Source: Halocynthiibacter styelae (GTDB lineage Bacteria; Pseudomonadota; Alphaproteobacteria; Rhodobacterales; Rhodobacteraceae). Taken from it: a stretch of DNA of 64,000 nucleotides. Below are positions 37,133 through 46,219 of this stretch, piece by piece. The translations under genes and the position numbers were made by a program. The notes below the pieces were generated by a model. It saw only the letters and a program-made list of their open reading frames with translations. It made no database searches and had not been told where the DNA came from. The DNA lies in NCBI RefSeq assembly GCF_016123485.1, contig NZ_JADCKQ010000006.1:1-64000 (forward strand). The letters are read 5' to 3'. The first letter of the stretch is position 1, and each line of letters begins with the position of its first letter.

Positions 37133-38556
37133 CCAAAGCACTTAACTACTTCGTAATTTTCGCTGAAATGCGCACGGGATCTAACCTGCTGGAAGCCAGC
37201 CTGAACAGCTTTGACGGCATTCAGTGCCATGGCGAAGCCTTCAATCCGGCGTTTATCGGTTATCCGAAAAAGGATGATCTGCTTGGGATTACCGCGCAGG
37301 AACGTGACCAGAACCCGATCAGACTTATCCGCACAATCAAGAATAAATCAGACGGCATTGGCGGGTTTCGCCTGTTTCACAATCATGACATGCGCGCGGC
37401 AGATCACTGCCTGAATGACCCGGCCTGCGCCAAGATCATTTTGTCGCGTAATCCGGTGGAAAGCTATGTGTCCTGGAAAATCGCCCGGGAAACTGATCAG
37501 TGGAAGCTGACCAACCACAGCAAACGCAAATCTGCGCAGATTTCATTTGATGCCGTTGAGTTTGAAAAGATGCTTGCGGCACAACGCAACTTCCGGGCCC
37601 GGATCCAGCAGCAACTGCAGATCTCAGGTCAGACAGGGTTCTATGTCAGCTATACCGATCTTCAAAACCCTGAGATCATCAACGGGCTTGCCCGGTTCCT
37701 GGGCGTTGACAGCCAACAGGAACAGATCCAGACCAACATCAAAAAACAAAACCCCGGCCATCTGAGCGAAAAAGTTCTGAACTTTGATGAAATGGAACAG
37801 GCCCTGGCGCGGTCCGATTTTTTTGAACTTTCCGAACTGCCTGGCTATGAACCTTCTCGCGGTGCGAATGTGCCCTCTTGCGTGACCACCAATGAACCTG
37901 CGCTTCTCTATATGCCTCTGCGTGGCATGGATCATGCGCCAATAGAAAATATGATGGCGCAGAATTGCCCTGACCTCCCGCTTGCCCAGGGGTACACTCA
38001 GAAAACCCTGCGCGAATGGAAGAAAGATCATCCGGGACACATCAGCTTTACTGTGGTGTCTCATCCTGTTGAACGGGCTCATGCCACATTCTGCCGGCAT
38101 ATCCTGAATATCGGGCCTGACACCTACACCGAAACCCGGGATCTGTTGCGTCGTCAGTTTGATCTGCCAATCCCCGTCGGCGCGCCAGGCACAGGCTGGG
38201 ACATCGACCAGCATCGCACAGCATTTATCGCGTTCATGGATTTTGTGCACAACAACCTGACGGGTCAAACCGCCTTGCATGCGGAAAACACCTGGGCCAG
38301 CCAGACATCATTGCTGGAAGGCATCAGTAGTTTCGCCTTCCCGGATCACATCCTGCGCAGCAACCGTTTAACTGAAGGAATGAATGTGATTTTTGGCTCA
38401 GCCGAAAACACAGCTATCCATGCCGAAGCTGATCACCCTTTTTCACTGGTTGATGTTTACAACGGCAAAGTCGAAAGCGCCGTGAAGGCCTGCTACAAAA
38501 AAGATTACATCAATTTTGGTTTTCCACGCTGGGATCGCTGGAACGAACAGGTCTGA
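37129..38556 (+). CDS. Sulfotransferase with two sulfotransferase-like halves
   Basis: A 475-residue protein. The first half has the PAPS 5'-phosphosulfate loop (residues 12-20, EMRTGSNLL) and the 3'-phosphate motif SRNPVESYVSW, as in Stf0/NodH-type carbohydrate sulfotransferases. The second half (from about residue 250) looks like another, degenerate sulfotransferase domain: PSCVTTNEPALLYMPLRG, then SHPVERAHATFCRHI, and ends with YINFGFPRWDRW. Sulfate donor PAPS is inferred from the family. Last gene of the glycan cassette; it ends six bases from the convergent ptsN. Confidence 0.78.
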   Translation: MTKALNYFVIFAEMRTGSNLLEASLNSFDGIQCHGEAFNPAFIGYPKKDDLLGITAQERDQNPIRLIRTIKNKSDGIGGFRLFHNHDMRAADHCLNDPACAKIILSRNPVESYVSWKIARETDQWKLTNHSKRKSAQISFDAVEFEKMLAAQRNFRARIQQQLQISGQTGFYVSYTDLQNPEIINGLARFLGVDSQQEQIQTNIKKQNPGHLSEKVLNFDEMEQALARSDFFELSELPGYEPSRGANVPSCVTTNEPALLYMPLRGMDHAPIENMMAQNCPDLPLAQGYTQKTLREWKKDHPGHISFTVVSHPVERAHATFCRHILNIGPDTYTETRDLLRRQFDLPIPVGAPGTGWDIDQHRTAFIAFMDFVHNNLTGQTALHAENTWASQTSLLEGISSFAFPDHILRSNRLTEGMNVIFGSAENTAIHAEADHPFSLVDVYNGKVESAVKACYKKDYINFGFPRWDRWNEQV

Positions 38557-38562
38557 ACAGGG

Positions 38563-39027
38563 TCAGGCCGCCTGACTGGGCAGCTCTTCCGTCAGGATCG
38601 TATAAAGCGTCGCCGGACCTGTGTTTGCGCGTAGTTTTGCACAAATCCCCGGATCCCGCATTGTTCGGGACACTAGCGCAAGCGCTTTCAGATGTTCAAC
38701 ACCTGCGTCTTCCGGCGCAAAAAGTGCAAAGAACAGATCAACCGGCTGACGATCAACAGAACCAAAATCCAGTGGTGCTTCTGCGCGCAGAAAAACGGTT
38801 GAAACACCGGTCAGCCCGCTCAGACGTGCATGCGGCAGAGCAACACCTTTGCCAACACCGGTCGGACCAAGGTTTTCACGTTCCTGCAAAGCTTCCATCG
38901 CGCGCGATACCGGGATTCCATAGGCATCAGAGGCAACCTCTCCCAAAGACTGGAAGAGGCGTTTTTTGCTGGTCGCACTTCCGATCACCTTGATGGCATC
39001 GGGCTTAAGAATTGTTGTAAAATCCAT
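38563..39027 (-). CDS. ptsN: Nitrogen-PTS EIIA component
   Basis: EIIA-Ntr, the terminal phosphoacceptor of the regulatory nitrogen phosphotransferase system. 154 residues, with the phosphorylated histidine H66 in VALPHARL. It controls potassium uptake, kinases and carbon/nitrogen balance in its family rather than sugar transport. It is the last gene of the rnd-lptCAB-rpoN-hpf-ptsN run, 39 bp after hpf, an arrangement that is widely conserved in proteobacteria. Confidence 0.95.
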   Translation of the reverse strand: MDFTTILKPDAIKVIGSATSKKRLFQSLGEVASDAYGIPVSRAMEALQERENLGPTGVGKGVALPHARLSGLTGVSTVFLRAEAPLDFGSVDRQPVDLFFALFAPEDAGVEHLKALALVSRTMRDPGICAKLRANTGPATLYTILTEELPSQAA

Positions 39028-39066
39028 CGTGCTACCTGATCACAGGCCTGTAACAGCCCCTGCCTT

Positions 39067-39633
39067 TTATTTCGGATCAATCCAGCCGATGTTTCCGTCA
39101 TCGCGCCGGTAGACAACATTTACGCCGTCATGTCCTTCATTACGAAATACCAGCGCCGGAGCACCAGCCAGTTCCATCTGCATCACCGCTTCGCCAACGG
39201 ACAGAGATGGTATTTTTGTTTCCATTTCGGCGATGATCATCGGCTGCAGAGTTTCGGGCTCGTCCGCGTCTGTGTCATCTCCTCCGGCAAGGATATACGA
39301 GGAAGCGCCAAAATGTTCAACCGGCTGCGCCCGCTCATTATGATGGTTTTTCAACCTGCGCTTGTATCGACGCAGTTGTTTTTCCATTTTATCACAGCAA
39401 GAATCGAAGGCTGCGTAGATTTCTGTGGCATGTGCCTTTGCCTGGGCGGTCAGTCCTGTGGAAAGGTGAACAGTTGCTTCACAGACGTATTCATGGGCAT
39501 TGCGCGAGAAAACCACCTGTGCGTCTGTCGGTCGTTCAGCATATTTCTCGACGACAACGCCCAATCCGTCTTTCACGTGCACCTGAAGTGCTTCACCAAT
39601 ATCAATTTGCTTTCCAGTGATCTGGTACCGCAT
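39067..39633 (-). CDS. hpf: Ribosome hibernation-promoting factor, long form
   Basis: 188 residues, with the N-terminal S30AE domain (about 1-100) that blocks the mRNA/tRNA sites of the 30S subunit and the C-terminal dimerisation domain (about 130-185, ETKIPSLSVGEAVMQMELAGAPALVFRNE) that pairs two 70S ribosomes. The length makes it the long form, typical of alphaproteobacteria. AGGAGG lies five bases before the start. The 123-bp gap from rpoN can hold a promoter; I could not fit a sigma-54 one. Confidence 0.94.
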   Translation of the reverse strand: MRYQITGKQIDIGEALQVHVKDGLGVVVEKYAERPTDAQVVFSRNAHEYVCEATVHLSTGLTAQAKAHATEIYAAFDSCCDKMEKQLRRYKRRLKNHHNERAQPVEHFGASSYILAGGDDTDADEPETLQPMIIAEMETKIPSLSVGEAVMQMELAGAPALVFRNEGHDGVNVVYRRDDGNIGWIDPK

Positions 39634-39756
39634 GTAACCTCCTGAAGTTTAAGTATACGGATGCTGCGTTCCCCACAGCCAAACGGATCTGGTTCAGAAA
39701 ATGACTAATCTGTTTGGGTTGTGTTTTTCCGGGCGGTCGCCAAGCCTGACTAAGGT

Positions 39757-41040
39757 TCAGGGCCGCTGGGAAAGGTACTTCCGTTTCCGGTCGTACGATG
39801 TAGGAATCTTCAGACATCCCCTGTATTTGGCGACAGTTCGACGTGCAATGTCAACGCCTTCCTGCAATAATTGATCAACAATTTCTAAATCCGAAAGCGG
39901 ATTGTCCTTATTTTCCGCAGCAATCATAGCCTTAAGCTTGTGCTGAACCGTATAGGCAGACGTAGTTTCCCCGTCGCCACTTTGCACCGAACGCTGAAAG
40001 AAAACAGACAGCGGGTACATGACCCCGTTCACCTGTGCAAACTTTCCTGCAACCGCCCGGGCGACGGTCGAAGGATGCACCTTTAGCTTTCGGGCGATAT
40101 CAACTCGGGTCACGGGCTTCAGTTCGCTCACGTCGCCCACAAAGAATGACCGCTGAACTTCGACAAGCAGATGCGCGATCTGAAGCAATGTTTTACCCCG
40201 GAAGTTAACCGCACGTATCAAGGCATCTGCGCGCCGGCGGCATTCCCGGATATAGTCCTGTGCAGCCTCATCCTTCATCGCCCGACGCATAAGGCCTTCT
40301 TCCAGACTCAGATCTGGCATTACATCCCTGCAAAGATAGGCGATGATTTCGTCGCTGTCGGCCTTCCTGATACAAACATCGGGAAGCACCTCTTCTGCCA
40401 ATGGCCGGAACTGTTCTGCCGGATAAGGCGAAAGCCCCCGGATTTTCACAGCGATAGAACGGGCAAGCTTTTCCCCCATCCCACTGATTTTGCGAAGCTT
40501 TCCCCAGTTCTCGGCTGCAAAAAGATCAAGGTGCTTCAGAACAACATCCACATCTTTTTGTCTCAAACCATTATCAGCCAGCTGAATGCCGATGCATTCT
40601 GCCAGGTTCCGCGCACCAATACCCGAAGGTTCGCACTGCTGGATCAATCTGACGGCATGATCGACCTCAGCCGAAGAACAGCGCAATTCCCCGGTGAGTT
40701 CTGCCACTGAACTGCGAATATAACCTTCTTCCGTCAGATCACCGATCAGATATTGCGCGATGTCTCGTTTGCGACCTGGCGGGTTGTTTGCCATCAACTG
40801 CCTGTGCAGATGCTCTGACAATGAAATCCGGCTTTCCAGTGTCTCTGACAATTCCATCGGATTGACCCGACTGCCGCCACGCACCCGCAACAGGGGGTTT
40901 TCCGCTGCCTCTTCACTGATCCGACGTGCAAGATCTACACTGCTCAGGGACAAGATGCCCAGGGAATAGGTAAGGCCCGCTGACAGTGTCTGACGCTGAG
41001 ACGTTGAAAGCTGTGTGCGGGGCGTGGATGGATTTACCAT
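39757..41040 (-). CDS. rpoN: RNA polymerase sigma-54 factor
   Basis: Sigma-54 of 427 residues. Region I is present in short form (RQTLSAGLTYSLGILSLSSVDLARRISEEAAENPLL), the acidic region II linker is almost absent, and the core-binding and DNA-binding parts are complete, ending with the RpoN box ARRTVAKYR about 25 residues from the C-terminus. I use the ATG at 41040, preceded by AGGG at seven bases; an upstream TTG is possible. It follows lptB by 21 bp. The protein is shorter than enteric RpoN (about 477 residues). Confidence 0.93.
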   Translation of the reverse strand: MVNPSTPRTQLSTSQRQTLSAGLTYSLGILSLSSVDLARRISEEAAENPLLRVRGGSRVNPMELSETLESRISLSEHLHRQLMANNPPGRKRDIAQYLIGDLTEEGYIRSSVAELTGELRCSSAEVDHAVRLIQQCEPSGIGARNLAECIGIQLADNGLRQKDVDVVLKHLDLFAAENWGKLRKISGMGEKLARSIAVKIRGLSPYPAEQFRPLAEEVLPDVCIRKADSDEIIAYLCRDVMPDLSLEEGLMRRAMKDEAAQDYIRECRRRADALIRAVNFRGKTLLQIAHLLVEVQRSFFVGDVSELKPVTRVDIARKLKVHPSTVARAVAGKFAQVNGVMYPLSVFFQRSVQSGDGETTSAYTVQHKLKAMIAAENKDNPLSDLEIVDQLLQEGVDIARRTVAKYRGCLKIPTSYDRKRKYLSQRP

Positions 41041-41061
41041 GCCGCCACCCTGCGACAAAGA

Positions 41062-41820
41062 TCAGGACATACGGAAGCTTTGTCCAAGATACACTTTACG
41101 CACATTTTCATCCTGCACGACTTCATCTGCCGTCCCACTCATCAACACTTTACCGTCATGCAGAATATAGGCCCGGTCCACAATTTCCAGTGTTTCGCGC
41201 ACATTGTGATCCGTAATCAGCACACCAATGCCGCGCGATTTCAGATCAGCCACAAGGTTTCTGATTTCACCCACAGCAATCGGATCAACACCGGCATAGG
41301 GTTCATCCAGCAGAACATATTTCGGACCAGAGGCCAGGCAACGCGCAATTTCCGCACGACGACGTTCCCCACCGGAAAGCGCAAGCGCAGGCGCGCGGCG
41401 CAGATGTTCGATGGAAAACTCAGACAGAAGTTCTTCCAGTTTTTCCATACGCTTACGGCGGTCTTTAATGGAAATTTCCAGGATCGACAGGATGTTATCT
41501 TCGACGCTCATACCACGGAAAATCGACATTTCCTGCGGCAAATACCCGATCCCCAGACGTGCCCGGCGATACATCGGCAATGTCGTGGCATCGGTGCCGT
41601 CAATCACAACCTGGCCGCCTTCGGCGTTCACAAGACCGGCGATGGAATAGAAACAGGTCGTTTTCCCAGACCCATTCGGCCCAAGCAAAGCAACGACTTC
41701 GCCACGGGACAATTCCATCGAAACATCCCGGATCACCACGCGTTTGCGATAGCTTTTGCGCAAATTTCGAATCGACAGACCGCTGCTGCCTTCGGTGACT
41801 TTCAGATCCGGCGCAGCCAT
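41062..41820 (-). CDS. lptB: LPS export ABC ATPase LptB
   Basis: Cytoplasmic ATPase that powers LPS extraction by LptFG. 252 residues: Walker A GPNGSGKTT, signature LSGGERRR and Walker B YVLLDEPYAG, followed by the LptB-typical VLITDHNVRETL. The N-terminal extension of about 12 residues is slightly longer than in E. coli. Start and stop codons overlap those of lptA. Confidence 0.96.
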   Translation of the reverse strand: MAAPDLKVTEGSSGLSIRNLRKSYRKRVVIRDVSMELSRGEVVALLGPNGSGKTTCFYSIAGLVNAEGGQVVIDGTDATTLPMYRRARLGIGYLPQEMSIFRGMSVEDNILSILEISIKDRRKRMEKLEELLSEFSIEHLRRAPALALSGGERRRAEIARCLASGPKYVLLDEPYAGVDPIAVGEIRNLVADLKSRGIGVLITDHNVRETLEIVDRAYILHDGKVLMSGTADEVVQDENVRKVYLGQSFRMS

Positions 41821-42320
41821 CAGTTGCCCCCGGTCTGCAAAATCGTATGCACGCGGCCCGACAATTCGGCCTGCCCGGTGCCCAGATTTACCGTCATCTG
41901 ATTGGCGCCCAGCGCATTATCGCCCTGCGTCAGGATCACACCGCCTTGCATGACAATCTGACCGGACCCGATTGTATAAATCGCAGAGGTTGCTTCGGCC
42001 GCTTCCGCACCATTGGTCAAAACTACGCCATTGGTGGCATGAAGGCGTGAAATTTCACCAGTGGTATTTGCGCCTGTCTGATATTCCACACGCACACGAC
42101 CGGCGGACAGACGCATAGAGCCCTGGCCAATCACCACATTGCCCTGAAAAACAGCACTGCCATCTTCCTGGTTCACCTGAAGCTGATCTGCGGTGACTTC
42201 CACAGGCAGGCTGGCATCATGTTGCAGGCCACCAAATGCAACCTGGGCCTGCCCAAAAGCAGCGCCGGAAAAGCCAACAACAGAAGCGCTTAGAACAATC
42301 GTCTGCAGAAATTTCTTCAT
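41820..42320 (-). CDS. lptA: LPS periplasmic bridge protein LptA
   Basis: Periplasmic OstA-like protein of 166 residues that forms the bridge carrying LPS across the periplasm. A signal peptide covers about residues 1-23 (cleavage near AAFGQA), followed by beta-jellyroll repeats (PVEVTADQLQVNQEDGSAVFQGNV). GAGAGG lies six bases before the ATG. It follows lptC by nine bases. Confidence 0.93.
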   Translation of the reverse strand: MKKFLQTIVLSASVVGFSGAAFGQAQVAFGGLQHDASLPVEVTADQLQVNQEDGSAVFQGNVVIGQGSMRLSAGRVRVEYQTGANTTGEISRLHATNGVVLTNGAEAAEATSAIYTIGSGQIVMQGGVILTQGDNALGANQMTVNLGTGQAELSGRVHTILQTGGN

Positions 42321-42329
42321 ACCAACCTC

Positions 42330-42935
42330 TCAGTTCACCGGTGTGTATACCAGCTTCACCCCGCCCTTGAAAACAAGAACATAGGTATTGCTGTCAGGTT
42401 CTGCCAGTTCCAGCAGCATTGAATCTGCATCAAAGCTTCCGAAACGTCCCGTCACCGATACAGCACCCGGCGCAGTCAGGATTGAACCATCCAGCGCGGT
42501 TTCAATTTCAGACGTCGACATCTGCATGCCTTCGGAACTCTCAATACGCACATCACCGGACAGGGAAAACATCTGATCCGCATTGTTCATCTGCCCACTG
42601 TCAGACACAATTTCAAACCGTGTTCCCCCCGGCGTATCAATTGACGCCTGCAGGCCTTCCGCAGCCAGCCGCCCGGCATCTTCCGGATCAGGGGTGGCCG
42701 TTTCGGCCTGCACAGACAGGGCCGTGCCATTGCCGGTGACACCAGTAAAATTCGGACGAGTCACACGCGGAGTCTGCGCACGTTCTTCGATTTCGCGTTC
42801 GGAAAACGGGATTGCGCCGCCGGTGCCGCTGCCCCGGGAAAACAGGAACAAGGTCGACAACAGCGCAAGCGCCGCCAGGGGCAGAATAACCTTCACCCAG
42901 GCGATAAAACGCGAATATGTGTAGACGTTGTTCAT
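42330..42935 (-). CDS. lptC: LPS export membrane protein LptC
   Basis: Single-pass inner-membrane protein of 201 residues: helix at about 13-34, then a periplasmic LptC domain (IVSDSGQMNNADQMFSLSGDVRIESSEGMQMSTSEIETAL). It links LptBFG to LptA. It is first in the lptC-A-B series, 79 bp downstream of rnd on the same strand. Confidence 0.92.
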   Translation of the reverse strand: MNNVYTYSRFIAWVKVILPLAALALLSTLFLFSRGSGTGGAIPFSEREIEERAQTPRVTRPNFTGVTGNGTALSVQAETATPDPEDAGRLAAEGLQASIDTPGGTRFEIVSDSGQMNNADQMFSLSGDVRIESSEGMQMSTSEIETALDGSILTAPGAVSVTGRFGSFDADSMLLELAEPDSNTYVLVFKGGVKLVYTPVN

Positions 42936-43014
42936 TGCTATACAACCTATCAGATCACCCGTGACAGCAAAGCACCGCTTTCGCTGTCAGCAATGATCCG
43001 CCCGAACATGTGGA

Positions 43015-43626
43015 TTAATGTGCGAAAATATCCTGATCCGGCCAGCCCGCCAGATCCAGCACAGCGCGGGTCGGCAGGAAATCGTAGCAGTTCTGCGCGA
43101 TGTCCATACGTCCTTCGCGTTCCAGCCGTTCATTCAGCTTCTCGCGCAGCGCATGCAGGTACAACACATCAGATGCCGCATAATCCAATTGGGCTTTGGT
43201 CAGTTCCCCGGCGCCCCAGTCGCTCATCTGCTGGTGTTTGGAAATATCCACGCCCAGCATTTCCTGCAGCAGGTTCTTCAGCCCGTGACGGTCAGTGTAA
43301 GTGCGGATAAGCTTAGACGCGATCTTGGTGCAATAGACCGGCGCAGTCAGCGCGCCAAAAGCGTTATACATCGCCGCAATATCAAAACGGCCATAATGGA
43401 ACAGCTTCAGCACATCCGGATCGGTCAGCACAGCGCAAAGGTTCGGCGCCTCAGCCTGACCTTTTTCGATCTGCACAATATGCGTATTCCCGTCCCCACC
43501 AGACATCTGCACCAGACACAGGCGATCGCGATGTGGGTTCAGCCCCATGGTTTCACAATCAATCGCCACAACCGGACCCATTGAAAGCCCGTCGGGCAGA
43601 TCGTTTTTATAAAGATGGTTCGCCAT
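43015..43626 (-). CDS. rnd: RNase D-like 3'-5' exoribonuclease
   Basis: A compact DEDD exonuclease of 203 residues: D23 and E25 in VAIDCETMGL, the second Asp in HYGRFDIAAMY, and Tyr/Asp in DYAASDVLYL. It lacks the HRDC domains of E. coli RNase D, as do many alphaproteobacterial versions that sit ahead of lptC. It probably trims stable RNA 3' ends. A long perfect stem-loop lies just before its ribosome binding site. Confidence 0.9.
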   Translation of the reverse strand: MANHLYKNDLPDGLSMGPVVAIDCETMGLNPHRDRLCLVQMSGGDGNTHIVQIEKGQAEAPNLCAVLTDPDVLKLFHYGRFDIAAMYNAFGALTAPVYCTKIASKLIRTYTDRHGLKNLLQEMLGVDISKHQQMSDWGAGELTKAQLDYAASDVLYLHALREKLNERLEREGRMDIAQNCYDFLPTRAVLDLAGWPDQDIFAH

Positions 43627-43634
43627 AGGGTGTC

Positions 43635-43661
43635 CTGTCAGGAATGCGGGTTTCCTGACAG
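43635..43661. promoter_or_regulatory. Ten-bp perfect stem-loop next to the rnd ribosome binding site
   Basis: CTGTCAGGAA (43635-43644) and TTCCTGACAG (43652-43661) form a perfect stem with a seven-base loop. It lies between the pxpC stop and the rnd start, and on the minus strand its last bases touch the AGGA before the rnd ATG. It could end the pxp message without a T-run, or modulate rnd translation. Confidence 0.55.
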
Positions 43662-43698
43662 TTAGAAGGTCTTGCCATATGGTTCAAGTTAATGGCGC

Positions 43699-44709
43699 TT
43701 AATGATGCGGCGTTCCGTCGGGGCCAACAATGCCGCTGATCAGGTTCACCCGGTTTAGCTTATCCGCAAGGCTGCCCCGATGGGTCGGAATTTCCGCGAT
43801 CCAGTTTGCCACCTGCTGCGCGCGGTCGCGGGTGGTTTTTGTGCCCTCTTCTGCGCTGACTTCTGTGAAACGCACCACATCCCCGGCACGGGCCTGGGCG
43901 GTTGTATCCTGATCGCATGTGATCATCGTGGCAATCTTGGGATAGCCACCGGTCGTCTGATGATCCGCCAGAAGAACAATCGGATCGCCATGCCCCGGCA
44001 CCTGAAGCGATCCGCGAATGATAGCTTCTGATGGAATAGACAGCGCATCTTCCGGCGCAAGAGACGCACCTGACAGTCGCATTCCCATACGGTCAAATTC
44101 GCGCGTTACGGTGAAATTTCCCTGAAACAGAGCCTGTTTTGCACGTTCCGGGAACAGGTGATTCTGCGGACCGGGAACGATACGGGCATTGCCGGAGAAC
44201 CGGCTGAATTCCGGGATTGGCAAAGCACAATTCAGATCTTCGCGCAAAGATGCCGCCGAAGGTGCAAGGATATCTCCGGCCTGCAAATAACCACCGCAAA
44301 GGCCAGACGGTAGGTGTGACGACGTGCTGTCCAGCCAGGCGTCTGTCGCAAAGCCCCCAAGACACGACAGATAGCCCCAGCTGCCACTTGCGCCCGCCCG
44401 GATTGTCAGGGTTTTCCCAGCAGGCAAAGTGAATACACCCCAGGGTAGAAGGGCTTCTCCATCAATCGATAAAGCAAACTCACCCCCGCAAAATCCCAAC
44501 GTTAGAGACTGTTTTGCTTGAACAACCATACCCGCAAGCGAGACTTCAATCGCATTAAATCCCTCTTCCGCCTCAAGCATTGCTGCAAGAATGCGGAAGG
44601 CCTGGCGATCCATCGGCCCGCTTTCTGTTACACCGTAGCGCAGAAACCCCATGCGCCCGCTGTCTTGCAGAGAACACAGCGGGCCGGCGAATTTCACTTC
44701 GAGGCTCAT
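43699..44709 (-). CDS. pxpC: 5-Oxoprolinase subunit C
   Basis: The biotin-dependent-carboxyltransferase-like (AHS2) subunit of the ATP-dependent 5-oxoprolinase PxpABC, which opens 5-oxoproline to glutamate. 336 residues with SLQDSGRMGFLRYGVTESGPMD near the N-terminus and TTGGYPKIATMI near the C-terminus. Four-base overlap with pxpB. Last gene of the three. Confidence 0.92.
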   Translation of the reverse strand: MSLEVKFAGPLCSLQDSGRMGFLRYGVTESGPMDRQAFRILAAMLEAEEGFNAIEVSLAGMVVQAKQSLTLGFCGGEFALSIDGEALLPWGVFTLPAGKTLTIRAGASGSWGYLSCLGGFATDAWLDSTSSHLPSGLCGGYLQAGDILAPSAASLREDLNCALPIPEFSRFSGNARIVPGPQNHLFPERAKQALFQGNFTVTREFDRMGMRLSGASLAPEDALSIPSEAIIRGSLQVPGHGDPIVLLADHQTTGGYPKIATMITCDQDTTAQARAGDVVRFTEVSAEEGTKTTRDRAQQVANWIAEIPTHRGSLADKLNRVNLISGIVGPDGTPHH

Positions 44710-45383
44710 GATTTTTGCCCTTTCATGAAATCATCCGCAGAAACCCGCTGAAACCGGATCGTATCCCCAACCGCAACGGGGAACGGGTTATCTTCAAAGG
44801 GCTGGAACACCTCAAAATCCGTCCGTCCGATCACCCACCAACCGGTGGGCATCACCATGGTTGTGACAATGCACTGCGGCCCGGCGATCATCACTGCGCC
44901 TTTGGGAATATCGCGCACAGGGGCTGTTTTGCGGGGCAGTTGAATGCTTTCCGGCGTACCACCCAGGTAGCCATAGCCCGGAGCAAATCCATACATGAAA
45001 AGCTTGTAGCTGGCAGAGGTATGGGCGTTGATTACCGCGTCAGATGATAGCCCCGTCTGATCACACACCGCCTGAAGATCAGGTGCAAAATCACCTTCAT
45101 AGCAGGTGGGCAGACACCATTCCCGGGCCTCACGCGCATCACCTGATCGCGCAGAAAGGCCTGAAATCGCCCTAATTAGTGTCTGATATTCTGTTTCCAG
45201 TGGATCATAGACCACCAGAAGCCCGGTGAAGGACGGCACAAGTTCACGCACCCCGGGCAATTCGGCGGCGGTGATCGCCTGGTCCATCGCCAGCACGCCT
45301 GCATGGATTTCATCGGTGATCTCATCACCAAAGCGGATCATCACGCCACTGTCGCCAACAGGCTGAAACTGAGGTGCAATCAT
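44706..45383 (-). CDS. pxpB: 5-Oxoprolinase subunit B
   Basis: AHS1/KipI-type subunit of 225 residues; FMYGFAPGYGYLGGTPESIQLPRK is the family hallmark. Works with PxpA and PxpC in ATP-dependent hydrolysis of 5-oxoproline. Both ends overlap neighbours by four bases, so stoichiometric expression is likely. Confidence 0.92.
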   Translation of the reverse strand: MIAPQFQPVGDSGVMIRFGDEITDEIHAGVLAMDQAITAAELPGVRELVPSFTGLLVVYDPLETEYQTLIRAISGLSARSGDAREAREWCLPTCYEGDFAPDLQAVCDQTGLSSDAVINAHTSASYKLFMYGFAPGYGYLGGTPESIQLPRKTAPVRDIPKGAVMIAGPQCIVTTMVMPTGWWVIGRTDFEVFQPFEDNPFPVAVGDTIRFQRVSADDFMKGQKS

Positions 45384-46141
45384 GCGAAAGCCCCGATCTT
45401 CACGCCTGCGGCCTCAAGCCCTTTACGCAGATCCTTCGCCAGTTCCACCGCAGTTGGGCCATCCCCATGCACACAGATTGAACCAGCCTCCAGAGCAATC
45501 GGATCACCACCCACCGTCGGCATCTTCCCAGTCTGCACAAATTCCACCAGACGCACCGTCGCCTCATCCGCGTCATGGATCATCGCGCCGGGCTGGCCGC
45601 GCGGAACCAGCAGGCCATTTGGCTGATACCCGCGATCTGCAAAGATTTCAGAACAATGTTTTACGCCGTTTTCCCGCGCAACAAGTTCAAGCTGCGTGCC
45701 AGAAATGGTTAGCAGAACTGCATCCCCCCCCAGGACAGCGCGGGTTGCACGCACGATGGCGCCAGCAACGTCAGCATTCTCAGCCCCCCAGTTCGCAAGC
45801 GCACCATGGGCTTTGACATAATTCACCCGGGCACCGGCAAGCGCCGCGACACCACACAAAGCGCCGGTCTGATAGGCAACCAGACGTTCGACTTCATCCA
45901 CCGTCAACGGCAGACGACGACGGCCAAAACCTTCCTTATCCACAAACCCCGGGTGCGCCCCGATGGAAACGCCCTTCGCCTGCGCCATCTGCACGGATTG
46001 CCACATCACCGACGGATCACCGGCATGCCCGCCACAGGCGACATTTGCGCTGGTGATCACATCCATCATCTCAGCATCGCTGCCCATCTGCCATGGGCCG
46101 AAGCTTTCACCAAGATCTGCGTTGATGTCGATTGTTGTCAT
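45380..46141 (-). CDS. pxpA: 5-Oxoprolinase subunit A
   Basis: LamB/YcsF-family subunit of 253 residues, starting TTIDINADLGESFGPW, the standard N-terminus of PxpA; this fixes the start at 46141 although the frame opens 20 codons earlier. ANVACGGHAGDP and ALANWGAENADVAGAI-type motifs are present. First gene of the pxpABC unit. It lies 78 bp from the end of waaA on the same strand. Confidence 0.93.
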   Translation of the reverse strand: MTTIDINADLGESFGPWQMGSDAEMMDVITSANVACGGHAGDPSVMWQSVQMAQAKGVSIGAHPGFVDKEGFGRRRLPLTVDEVERLVAYQTGALCGVAALAGARVNYVKAHGALANWGAENADVAGAIVRATRAVLGGDAVLLTISGTQLELVARENGVKHCSEIFADRGYQPNGLLVPRGQPGAMIHDADEATVRLVEFVQTGKMPTVGGDPIALEAGSICVHGDGPTAVELAKDLRKGLEAAGVKIGAFA

Positions 46142-46219
46142 GGGGGCCTCACGCGCTGTTTGTGGGAAAGTCGCACCGGCCTGCATCACCGTCAAGGCCA
46201 TAGACCCTGCGCAGAGGCC

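Noticed and set aside
39640-39756. Sigma-54 promoter before hpf
   Set aside because: A TGGC...GC pair is present, but the spacing between GG and GC is one base too long for a -24/-12 promoter.
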